Program-made: the position numbers and the translations under genes | Origin: Eonycteris spelaea | Taxonomy: Eukaryota > Chordata > Mammalia > Chiroptera > Pteropodidae | Assembly: GCA_003508835.1 (NCBI GenBank) | Contig: PUFA01000211.1 | Coordinates: forward strand, 2,418,001 to 2,482,000 | DNA length: 64,000 nt | Direction of reading: 5' to 3' | In this document: in pieces, positions 11,795 to 22,895 of the stretch | Layout: the number at the start of each line of letters is the position of its first letter | Numbering within the stretch: position 1 is the stretch's first letter | The notes under the pieces: model-generated | What the model was told of the DNA's origin: nothing | The model's input: the letters and a program-made list of their open reading frames with translations, nothing else | Databases searched by the model: none

Positions 11795-11975
11795 TCGTAT
11801 TTCACATCGTGCATAAAAATAAATTTAAATGATTCATACACCTAAATATAAAAACATCAGACTATAAAACTTTCAGAAGACATAAGAGAAAACTTTTGTG
11901 ACCTTTAGTTAGACAAAGATTTCACAGATTAAACACCAAAAGCATGATCTATTAAAGAACAAATTGATAAATTGA
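11795..11975 (+). mobile_element. LINE-1 ORF2 C-terminal fragment (sense)
   Basis: The + strand corresponds to the end of L1 ORF2 (segments such as CAGACTATAAAACTTTCAGA and ACACCAAAAGCATGATC). Its orientation is opposite to the adjoining 3' UTR fragment, as in a 5'-inverted (twin-primed) insertion. Confidence 0.7.
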
Positions 11976-11979
11976 ACTA

Positions 11980-12600
11980 ATGGTGCAGATGATCTCACTC
12001 ATATCTTAACTCTAATATCCTCTAATGCTTTGTATCTCTAGAAAACAAACACAATTTTTTAAATGGAGAGTTTGTTTCTAAAGAATCTTAACTCTAAAGG
12101 GAAATTAAATACCTAACACCCTATTGCCTCACTTTCCTTCACCACATCCACCCAGCACAGGTTGAAGTGTGTTCCTCTCTGCTCCTACATCTGGGCTCTG
12201 AGCACCGCTAGGAAAATCACATGACCCAGCAGGTGTGGGTCACTGTAATGCCCCCACAACATCAGCTGCCCCTTAAACACTACCCTGCAGTTTCTATATT
12301 GTTTCTTCTCTCCTTTTCCTTAGGACCATTCTCTTCAAGCCCTCACCCTACCCAAGCCCAGGTTCAGCAGAAGACTCTGCTTCTGGCTCTGTAAAGAAAA
12401 TAGAGGTTATCAGGCTTAATTTCTCCAATTCTTTGTCCCTCTATTCAAACCTCCATCTTCATCTGATCCCATTCTTATCTCCTTCTACTCCTCGTTACAG
12501 TGAGAGATACCCCTACTCTTTACAAAGTTTAATCTAGTCACCTGTGCTCTGACACTATCCTTCACATCCTCAGGAACCTCACTCCATCAATTATGGTGGA
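11980..12600. other. Unassigned intergenic DNA
   Basis: I see no gene, RNA or clear repeat family in this stretch. Confidence 0.4.
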
Positions 12601-15290
12601 TTCTGGGATGTGCCTCCTACATTCCCTTCAAGAAAGAACTTGTCCCAACTGCTGGAAATACTGTTAGCAGAAAAATTTCTGCTGTGGCCTCCTTCATAGT
12701 CTGCATACACTTCCCAGGGGAAGCCCATATCCAGTAACTGATGGAGGTAGAATAAAAGCCAGGCCATTTTGGCCAAATGTGGAACAACCGTGATGGGCCA
12801 TTTTCACTCCAGAGAGCCCATGGGGTCAGCTGAGTCTGACTACTACAAGTAGCATTCTCTTTACACCATCAGAAGAAACAAGAATGTACTGGGATGGCAG
12901 AGTGCAGTTACTGCAATAAAATTTTATAGTTCCTTGATCAGTGTCCGAACCTGGAACCCAGTAACTGAAGAGGAAGCCAGGTTCCCTGCAGCACTATGGC
13001 GAATATACACAGTGTGACCTCCCAGCCCTTCTTCAAAGGGCCCAATGGCCACTTACTCAGGTAATAGTACATTGGAAAAAAAAAAAAAAAAAGGAAGATC
13101 CAAATATTTCAAAGGTCAGAGTTAGAATTGAGATCTGAAGACCTGAAGTGTCATCGTGGTCCTCCTGCTAGCATGGAAATATACAAGCACCAGCAAACAA
13201 ATGGAGTCTTGGTCAAGGGTCCATTGGGTCTGAAGACCAATCTGCGGTAATTTGCCTGGTCCCTGAATGTATATTGAGATATATATTCTGGGAAGCTGGC
13301 ACAATTCCCTCATCAAGTCCTTGACCTGTGAGGCAAGAGCAATCTTAGTAGAGAAAGCCAAGTAGAAGATTATGAAACTTCCCCTTCCCTGGCCAAATAA
13401 TATTGCATCCAGGAGAGGATGGTGAAAATTAGTGCCACCTTTGAGGATCCAAAGGATGCAGTCATGGTGGTCCTCAACGTAGCTCTAGTTCACCAGTTAA
13501 ATCCTGGAACATGGCAACAGACTACCATAACCTCAGCTGAGAAGCAGTCCCAATTATAGCTGTAGTAGCAGATGTGGTATGTTTGCTACACCAGTATAAT
13601 AGGGCCTCAGGTACATGATGTGTGACTAAGGATTTGGGAATTGCATTGTTTTCTATTCCAATCAGAAAAGAGGAGTGGAAACTGTTTGCATTTACGTGGG
13701 CTAGACATCAATATTCATTTATAGTTTTGCCCAGGACTTATTAACTCTTCACTCTCCATCAGGATGTAGTTTTAAGAGATCTAGACTGTCTAGACATTCT
13801 ACAGAATGTCACATTGACGTATTACATCATTGTCACCTTGGTTTCATCAATGCTCTGTCTTCAGTTCACAACTATGGCTATGTGGAGGATCCCATAGAAG
13901 TAGCTGAAGAATGAGGTAAAAGCCCAAGCTTGCTTTTCGGATGGGTTTATGCTGGGGTGCAAACTACAAATGGATAGCAACTGCACTACAGCCTCACTCT
14001 GGCAGTGTACCTGGTCATCCATTTTGTGTAGACAGAACAGTAGACCAAGGTTAGAGTGCATACAGACCTATGGGCAATGGGGAATGACCTGGCTGGGCTA
14101 GTCAGGGACCTGCAAAGAAAAGACTGGAAGATGAAAGGCAAAGAGATCTGGAGAAGAGGCATGTGGTTAAAGTGTCCACAAAGTGTGAATATCATGGTAT
14201 TATGTTATACAGCAGTAAAATTAAGCAACCAAGTAGACAAAATGATGCAATCAGTTGTTGATATTATTCCCCTGTCTTCCATCACCCTGGGCTGGTACCA
14301 TGGGCCATGAACAAAATAACCATGGTAGCAGAGATGGAGGTCACACAAGAGCCAACACCATGGAATTCCACTTATCAAAGTTGATCTAAACGTCCCACCT
14401 ACCAATAGAGATCTAGGCTTAGGTTCTGTTATGGCACCATCCTTAGGGAGAACACCTGGCCACAAGGTAACAGATTAGTGATGTTAGGCTCTTTCCACCC
14501 AGAGGGACCAACAATTTGTTCTGACAGGAATAGAACCACGTTCCACATATCGGTTTGCCCTTCCCATCCACAGGGCCATAGACAGCACCATTATCAGAGT
14601 GCTTACAGAGGGTGTCCTCCTGCATGGCATTCCACATAACATCACAAATGATGGCAAAAGAGGTGGGAGAGTAACCCCAGACCCATGGCAGCCACTACAT
14701 ACTCTATGCCACCCACAAGCTGCCACCCATCGAAGAGGGAGATGCTCAGAGATGATAATTTGTGAGGCTAGAAAGCCAGACTCCAGGACCCTGTATACAA
14801 CTTAAACCAAAGTTTATATGGTGCCGTGTCCATAGTAGGAAAACCTCATGAGTCAGGGATCCAAAGGGTGGAAGCAGAAGCAACCTCACTTCCCATCACT
14901 CCCAACAACCCATCTAGGGAATTGTGCTTCCCAAATCTGCACTTATGAACTGCAGGATTAGAGGTCCTGTTTCTCAAAGGGAGAACACTCCACCAGGAAC
15001 ACAACAAGAATCCCACTAAGCTACCTCTGGCTGCCACTGGGCACTCGGGTCTCCTGTGTCCAAAGCCCAGCAAGTTGAAAAAAAAAAAAGAGTCACCATC
15101 CTGGCAGGGGAAATCCAGCCTGATCATCAGGAGGAGATAAGGCCATTGTCATCCAGTGGGGGCAGGGAGGAAAAGGTCTGACACCAGGTGATGTTCCAGG
15201 GTGCCATTTGCTATCCCCTTGCCCAATTGTTACAGTAAATGGATTGAACTGCAATTCTTGCACAAGGGCAGATCCTCCCTCCAGTAAAAA
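12600..15290 (+). mobile_element. ERV-L internal region (pol remnant)
   Basis: This is a degenerate endogenous retrovirus of the ERV-L/MaLR class on the + strand. 13660-13870 corresponds to the reverse transcriptase region around the catalytic motif, now broken. 14050-14310 corresponds to the RNase H/integrase junction. 14310-14800 corresponds to integrase core and 14830-15280 to the pol 3' end. Stops and frameshifts occur throughout and no long frame survives. Flanking LTRs were not identified; LINE-2 follows on the right. ERV-L elements normally lack env, and none is seen. Confidence 0.75.
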
Positions 15291-15399
15291 AAATGCTGCC
15301 CAATTTTTGGGATAATGGGGCCTTCAAGCGTCAACTCCTTTGGAATTATTTCAGTACCAAGAGCTGCTTTGCCCAAGCCAGGAATTCTGACCGCTTCCC

Positions 15400-15965
15400 T
15401 GCTTCTTGTTTCACTTGCTTCAATTTGTCTTTCTCATTATCTCAAAAGAGATCTATCGAACAAATAAATTTGCTTATGTTACTTCCTCTAATAAAAAATC
15501 CTTCGATGACGTTTAGCCTAAACACCTACACAGACACAAAAGGCCCCTCACTCAGCTGCTAGTCTACTTCATGGCTAGCCCTTCCCTCACCTCTGGCTTT
15601 ATACTCTAGTGATACTGAACTCCATGAGGTGGCTGGAACACACCACTTCCATTTGTCCTGTGCACCGTGCCCACGGTGCCCTCTGCCTGGGCCTGCCCTG
15701 GACTTACCTGCCAGAGGAACCTCTGGTCCTGAAGTTAGCCCCAACATCACCCCTGAGGGGAGCCTTTCCTGCCTCAGGCAGAGTGGCTGCAACTTTCTGG
15801 CCTTTCATTTTTGCCTTCACAGAGCAATCATTTCATGTAATGGTCTTTTTGCATGCACATCTATCTTCTCAGGAAGCTCCTTAAGGGAAAGTTAGGGGTC
15901 TTCCATGTTCTGTGCAGTGCACAGCACAGGCCCTGCACATAATAGCCATAAAACAAATATTGATT
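15400..15965 (+). mobile_element. LINE-2 3' portion
   Basis: The + strand shows the usual L2 tail wording (TAAAAAATCCTTCGATGACG, a CCTCTGCCTGGG block, a CTCAGGAAGCTCC block and a final GTGCACAGCACAGGCCCTGC). It is heavily diverged. Confidence 0.6.
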
Positions 15966-16029
15966 TAGTTGTTGAGTCATCTAGTGGATGGTGTGTAAAT
16001 GCTGGGAGAATAAATAAGAGCCTCCTCAG

Positions 16030-16170
16030 GGCCTTAGACTCTAGGCCTGGCTCCACCACTAATTAGATCTATGCCTCCATTTTAGGTCTCTGTTACCTTA
16101 GCTGTAAGTTGAGAAGATTTGCTTAGATTATCCTAAGGTGCCTGCCAGAGCTGACACCCTATAAGGATCA
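16030..16170 (-). repeat. MIR-like SINE
   Basis: It shows the MIR core arrangement (GGCCTGGCTCCACCACTAAT, then CTGTAAGTTGAGAAGATTTG). It is diverged, so the strand and limits are approximate. Confidence 0.45.
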
Positions 16171-16244
16171 AATAAGAAGGCACAGTGGTTAACAACAGCC
16201 TTCTTCCGCCAGCCCTAAGCAAGAGGATGGTATTCTCCACGTAA

Positions 16245-16258
16245 CCACTAGGTGGCAG
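16245..16258 (+). promoter_or_regulatory. Candidate CTCF motif (plus orientation)
   Basis: CCACTAGGTGGCAG fits the published consensus CCASYAGRKGGCRS at all 14 positions. It is in non-repeat DNA between PSMG4 and TUBB2B. Confidence 0.55.
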
Positions 16259-16269
16259 GTGGGAAGGAA

Positions 16270-17140
16270 GCAGGCTAAACACAGTGCAGCTTTCGCTTTC
16301 AGAAAACTAGAAGCAAGTGCCTGGCTCCCTATTCCTAGCTGGAGAACTCCATCAGAAGCTGTCTTTCTCTAGAATACGCCAATGAAACAGCAGGTCCTGT
16401 TTCTCAGGTAGTCCATAGCCCAGCAGCAGACTTAGAAAGAGGTCAGCCTTAAACAGAGGGCAAAGGGGTCTTAGATGTTTTGATTTATTCCTCTCCTCTT
16501 TCTACCACCAGTTTGAATTGTGAGCCTTTGTCTGGTGTGAATTTCATTAAAAACCAAGAATTAAAGTTTTTTTTAGATAATGGTTAAGAAAACTGCTCTG
16601 TGGGGAGAATACCTGTCACTTCTCTTCCAGGCGAAGAAAGGTAAGTCCTGGATTTATAATGCACACTATCTGAGGATGAAGCTGTCCCTGGGATGTTCAT
16701 GGTGCAAGCAACGAGTCATGAGAACCTCTAGGAAGTTTACAGCATCCAGGAGCGTCTTGTGTGAGATCCTTGGGCCTTTAACCCAAAATCATTTCTGAAC
16801 TCTGTTATATACATACCATAGTTGGTAATGTGGTGTTTGGGTTAGTAACCGGCTAGGTTATGCTATGGTGACATTTTGACCCTGAAACGGTAATAGCTTG
16901 ATGAACTAAGTCTGTCTTTAGCTCATGATGTATTTCTGGCTTGGGATAGGAGGCAAAGGAGTAGGAGGTAAGGTGGGGACTCTGATCCATACAGTTCTTC
17001 AGGATCCAGACTGATACCTTAGGTCACAGCAGCAGAAGAGGGAGCTACAGTGCTGTGTCTGGCCTTTTGGTACTCCAGCCTAGAAGTGACACATCACATG
17101 TTCTGCCCACCAGCTAGAAATAATCATCTGTCACTGCCTA
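16270..17140. other. Unassigned intergenic DNA
   Basis: No gene or clear repeat is recognised. A 72-aa open frame at 16580-16798 has no recognisable homology. Confidence 0.4.
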
Positions 17141-17149
17141 CCTGCTGGG

Positions 17150-17530
17150 GTGAAAGAGATAGGGTTGCAAAATAAGGAGCAGATAAAATTTTTTTAACCT
17201 CTTGACCTCCTTTACCCATTTCTACCATCCCCTACCCTCTGCATCTGGCAATCACCAATGTGTTGTCTGTATCTATGACCTTGGTTGTTCAGTTTGTTGG
17301 TAAGTTTGTTTGTTTGAGGGGGGTTAGATTCCACATATAAAAGACATCATGTGGCATTCGTCTTTATCTGACTTATTTCACTTAGCATCATGCCCCCGAG
17401 GTCTATCCACATTGTTGTAAATGGCATGATTTCATTTTTTACGGCTGAATATTTTATTACATAGATACACCACAATTTCTTTATCCATCACTTATGTTGG
17501 ACGCTTAGATTTGATGAACACTGCTATCCC
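17150..17530 (-). mobile_element. LINE-1 3' UTR fragment (antisense)
   Basis: The + strand shows the antisense L1 3' end: CTGGCAATCACCAATGTG, AGATTCCACATATAAA, TTATTTCACTTAGCATCATG and a TTGTAAATGGCATGATTTC block. Confidence 0.8.
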
Positions 17531-17689
17531 TGCTACAGTGACAAAAAAATAAAATTATGATTTATTGAGTTACTACATCTGCCAAGCAGGATTTGCCCAG
17601 ATTTTCCCTGAGTTGCCCCAGTGGCCTGGGGTCAAGAGGTATAGCCCAAATCTGTGTTTACCACCCCAAGTGGTTGAACCATTTTGTCT

Positions 17690-18680
17690 TTTACTAATCT
17701 GAAAGTACATGGTAATTCACATTCTGCTCCAAATCTGTTCCTCCCACCAAACTCAACAAACTACCTACAATTGAACCCACTAAGTCCACTTCTGTTCCAT
17801 TATGACAGATGAACTGTCTGCTCCTGTCTGAAGGTAACCCCTTTACTTAGGTACTAGCTCCCCTCTCCTCTCACCTTCTTAAGGACAGCACACAAGCAAT
17901 TTCTATCTCTCCTGCATCATCAATTTTCTCCTTTCTACTAGACTATTTCCATTGCCATATAGTTGTGATCTTAAAAAAATACCTTTATCTGACTGCCTCC
18001 CCATATATCTGCTTCTCTCTACAGCAAAATTCCTGGGAAAGGCTTCTTGTTGCTGTATACAGTTCCTCTTCTCTCTTTCTCTCTTGAACTCACTCTAGCT
18101 GGGCTGTTCTTCACTTCATTAAACTGTTCCCACCTTCTCAGCCTCTGTCACTGGTTCTCAGTCACAGTCTCAGCCTCCACTGTTAAAGTGTTCTGGTATC
18201 CGTCCACTGCTCCAGCCGCTCTCCCTGCAAGGTGATCTCCAACTGCCCATGGCTTGCCTACTTTCTACACACCTATGATGACTCACAAATTTGTGTCTCT
18301 GGAGCCAACCTTTTCCTGAACTCCAACCCTATAGAGTTAGCTGCCCACCCAGCATCTCCATCTGAAAGAGGGTTCCCCCATGAAGCCTGCCCTTCCCAGT
18401 CTACCCCATCTCAGAAAGGGGTGCCTGCATTCTTCCAGGTAGTTGGTTCAGAACCCTTGGTGTTCTGCTTGACTCCTCTCACCCTCTCACACTCACATTC
18501 CTTCATCAGAAATCCTGCTGGTTCTGCCCAACCTCCATCACCTCTACTATGGTCTTCTGTCTGGACTTGTACACTAACCTAAATAGTGACCCTGCTTCCC
18601 CCCTCATTCCCTTATCATCTACTCTTAACATAACAATCCGAGTGATTCTTTTAAAGCAGCTTTTCCTTTTACCTCATTTT
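17690..18680 (+). mobile_element. LINE-2 ORF2 3' region
   Basis: The + strand follows the L2 reverse-transcriptase tail: CTCACTCTAGCTGGGCTG, then CTATGATGACTCACAAATTT and a CCCAGCATCTCCA block. Open frames at 18047-18235 and 18232-18582 are remnants of the L2 polyprotein, not host genes. Confidence 0.6.
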
Positions 18681-18699
18681 TTAAATATAAGGATTGGGT

Positions 18700-21100
18700 T
18701 CTCATAGCAAGATTGCCCTAATAGGAGCAGTCTATTTTCAGGGAAGACTTCCAGAATGTTGTTTTCTTAGGGCTATAAGAATCAGTCATGTATTTTTTAA
18801 ATTTTCCCTATTAGTCCTTGAATCTCCTAAATGGCTAGTATTCCCAACTGTAGCTACCAGTTCCTTGTCCCCACCTTCTGCCTCCTCATTTCAGCTTCCC
18901 CTACTCACGCTTCACAAGTGCAGGCAAAATGTTTTTGCTGGCAGCAGCTGCCCATACCTTTTCTTAGTACACAAAAGGAAAAGCCCTGCCCAAATTCTGA
19001 GGTCATCAGGCCCTGGCACAAAAGGAAAATAAGATAATCCTATCAGTTTGCTCCAGAGGGAGAAAAAACTTAAAGTGGATGGAAACAAGTTGTACCATGA
19101 GTCATTATTATTCACAGGCAGAATCAACCATGATGAGGTTTTTCTATAATTATTTTTAAAATGCCAATGCAGTTTCTTAACCAACTAAGCTTCAATACAG
19201 GTCTGCCCTACCCAGGCGACAATTCATTAATCAGCTCAGCCTCTGCCATTAGCCTGGGCAGTCCCACCAAAGACCATGGAGGAGGCTGACCCCTCTTCAC
19301 TCCACCTGCACTCCAAAGGAACCCAAATTTTATCCTCCTATAGTGCAGGTCTGCCTCTGGCCTTGGCTCTAGATACACTATGAGTGATGAATTAAAAGGT
19401 TTCTCCCCAGTCAGGAGAGGTCAGGGGAGCAACCTGTGTGCATACCCACTCTTTTTTAGGGAAGGCATGGACAAAGAGTCCAGGACTTAGGAGAGCAAAG
19501 CAGGAAAGGGGGTTCCATTAGAGAGCAGTTGGCAGCCACCTTACTGACCTCTGCTTCTTTCAGCAGCTTTTTTACCATACATGAGCTCTGAGCAATAGAG
19601 TATTTAACCTCAATTTCCAGGCACAGTCAGCTAGTTGCAGAGACAAGTCTATCATTAACAATGGAGGACGGGACACGAAGAGAGCCAATGAGGGGTTGAG
19701 GCACAAAGTACTGCACTTTTCAGGAGTTGAAGATATTAGGCTAGACAGGTAGCCAGTTCTTGAACGGGGTGGTGGGGTGTTAACAATCAGTTAGGTTGAA
19801 GAAGAGAAGAGGGAGGGCAAGACGGAGACGAATGTGAGCAAAGCCTATGGGAATCATGACTCACATTTTCAAACAGGGAAATGAATAGTCCAGAGAATAG
19901 AAGGCTTTTGGTTGCTGCAGGCTAGATCTGAGCCTTGGATCTTACACACAGCCAGAGTCCCTCTCCTTCCAACTGGATCTGAGGAAGACGAGCATTGAAG
20001 TGAGAAGGAATGCCAGGCCAAGGAACCTGAATTGAAGGGAACATACATGTTTCCAGACAAGGGAGGAAGACATGCCCCCAGGACAAGGTAGAGCCTAGCA
20101 CCACGCCGCCTTCCCATGTCAGCTCCTCCATAGTGGGCCCTGAATGAAGACGGACAAAGGCCCTGGGGCCCTGTCACCGAACCCAGTGGGACTTACAGTC
20201 ATTCTGTCCTCTCGTTCCAGGTTTCTTATCCAGCACTTCAGAATTCCCACACACAATCCCAATGTTTAATATTTCAATTAAGCACCAGTCTCAATGTGAT
20301 TTTATTTTGTGACTCAACAATTTTTAGATAAACAAACATGGATATGAGGGGAATCCTTTTCATGAATGGTGTGTCCTCTTATTTGGGTTAGGAAATAGGT
20401 AGTTGTACATACATGTGAGTGTCTTAGGGGGTTACTTCAAGGCTCTAGAAGGAAAGTAAGGTTGGTATGGCACAATGAGACTCATGGAAGAAGTGAAGAA
20501 ACAATACCTATCATACAGAAGACAGGAGTTATATTCCTAGGTTCAAATCAGTGCAGAGTGAAAGAACATCCTGTCTACTGGCTGAATCTTTTGATGCTTT
20601 ATTGAAATCCTCCATCAAGATAAGCAATCATAGAGGAGGGCAGACCATCCCCTTGCTCCCCTACCCTCCCTGAAAGAGACGTTGTGATATAGAAGCAGAT
20701 TCGTCTGCAGAGTTCCTAGGGTGGGCAGTGCAGATGGGCTGACTGTTCCACACTTTGTGGGGTTTTTTTCCCAGAATGTCAACCCCATCCCCCACTTCAG
20801 TACCCAAACACTGCCTAAGTCAGTGGCCTGTGTGCCAGCCTGGTCACCCAGCCCTTCTCAGTCTCTACAAAGGCCTTTTGAGTTCTGGTGGCCTCTGAAC
20901 CCCATCTAGTGTGTAGACGATTCTATTCTTGGTGCAAAGGAGAACTCCTTTGCCGGGAATATGGCTTCCCTAAGGATCCGTTTCTGCCCTTGTTTTTTTT
21001 CTTCCTGGCACTGAAAACAAGCACACTGCCGAATAAAGACTCAGCCCATGAAAGCAGCTGTATTTCAAGGAGTCAGGGAATAAGCCAGAGAACAAATGAA
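18700..21100. other. Unassigned intergenic DNA
   Basis: I see no gene. Several 60-112 aa open frames occur on both strands without recognisable domains. Confidence 0.4.
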
Positions 21101-21114
21101 AAGATCCAGTGACA

Positions 21115-21991
21115 AAATGCCCATTCATCGGGTTCACTCAGCAAACATTTACTGAAGCCATCTGTGCTCCAGGCCCTGCACTGAGTGTTGCAGAGACACA
21201 AAGATGCCCTTGAAAATGGTGAGCACAGCCTCCCCCACCCCTACCTTGCCCCCCCAACCCCCCCCATACCCACCACACATAGGCACACCTCTAGGAGTAG
21301 GAGGCACACACTCACATAAATACAGCATGGCTCACTATCACAATACCACCACTGGCAGCATCGGGCATTGAAAAGAACTGAGAATGCAGGTGATGTATGT
21401 GTGAATGTGCAACGAGAAGAATGAATCTCAAAAAGGAGCAAAATACAAGAGTACAAACTGTCAATTCATTTCTCTCAAGTCCCAATACAGTAGGACTAAA
21501 CCCCTGATGCTAGAGGTCAGGACAGAAGTTACTCTTTGGGGTGGCACCAGGCACCTTCTGGGAGGCTAGTGATGTTCACTAGGACATTTGTTGAGCTATA
21601 CACCTATGGCCTGAGCACTTTTTAAAATCTATCCTTCAACAGTTTAAGAATCTATTTATGTATGTCTGTACACATATTTGTATATTGAATCAGAGAGCAG
21701 GAGGCCCTTAAAGGCAGCTATTGTACGTATTACCTTTGCATGGGACCATAAATATTCCTGGCCTTTTCAGTATTCACCCCAGATTTTAATAAGTCTCCAC
21801 CAGAAAGGTTTCTTTATAGCTAATATCAGTCCATAAATACAGCAATCAAGCCCATTGATGGTAATGATGGCACCTGGTTTGTACAAAAGGCCACTCTTCA
21901 GAAGGTGAGCTCCCAAACAGGTTTTTACTTATCTATGCATGTATTTATCCCACAAACAATTATTGAGTGACTCCTGTGTGCCAGGCACACG

Positions 21992-22036
<45 letters not shown>

Positions 22037-22420
22037 ACAAAGCTTTTTATAGTGAAAGAAATGAAAAAGCAAACAATTATGCAGCACAGCAAGTGCTGGG
22101 CTAAAAATAAACAGTGACTTAGGAGGCTCACCCAGCACAGATAGGGCCATTAGGAAGGCTTCCTATAAGAGGCAAGAGCAGAGAGAATGGGAGGATGAAG
22201 AGGAGTCAGATTGACTAGGTGGGAGGCATGGGCAGGGCATGAGGGGACAGGTACCAAGAGGGAGAGAAAGAGATGGGGGAACTGCAAAGTGATCATAAGG
22301 TAGAGCAGTGCTGAGAACAAAGAGGTGGGGCACAGGACAGGGTTGGTTAGGAAGCTTTTACTCAAATAAGGAGAGAGATAATGACCTGAGAACGGGCAGA
22401 GATATGGAGGAAAGGGGCAG
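21115..22420. repeat. Ancient repeat tracts with a (CA)20 microsatellite
   Basis: Diverged L2/MIR-age interspersed repeat wording (AACATTTACTGAAGCCATCT; ATTATTGAGTGACTCCTGTG) flanks a CA run at 21993-22033. Nothing coding is seen. Confidence 0.5.
21993..22033. repeat. (CA)20 microsatellite
   Basis: An uninterrupted CA dinucleotide run. Confidence 0.95.
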
Positions 22421-22514
22421 AACTAAATTCAGCAAAATGCTTCAAGTTCATCTGATCCCATGAAAAACTCTCACCTGAATATCTGGACACCCACTTAGAA
22501 AGGTGAACTTGTCT

Positions 22515-22895
22515 TAAAAAAAAAAAAAAGGAAATTTTGACACATGCTACAACATAAATGAACCTTGACAACATTATGCTCAATGAAATAAGCCAGTCAC
22601 AAAAGGACAAACGCTATATGATTCCACTTATGAGGTGCCTAGAGTACTCAAATACAGAGACAGAAAATAGAAAGGTGATTAGCTGGGGCTGGGAGAAGGC
22701 AGAATGGAGAGTTAATGTTTAATGGGCAGAGTGTTAGTTTTGCAAGATGGAAGGCGTTCTGTGGATGGATAGTGGTGATGGTTGCACAGCATTAAGTGAA
22801 TATACTTAATACCACTCAACTGTACATCTCAGAATGGAAAGATGATAAACTTTGTGTTACATGTGTTCTACCACAATTAAAAACTTAAAAAAAGA
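22515..22895 (+). mobile_element. LINE-1 3' UTR fragment (sense)
   Basis: The sense L1 end shows ACATAAATGAACCTTGACAA, CAATGAAATAAGCCAGTCAC and TATATGATTCCACTTATGAG, then a tail CTACCACAATTAAAAACTTAA. Confidence 0.85.

Noticed and set aside
18047..18582. Two adjacent open frames on +
   Set aside because: Translations of a diverged LINE-2 reverse-transcriptase tail, not a host gene.
21925..22131. Cys/Val-rich open frame on -
   Set aside because: Produced by the CA microsatellite.
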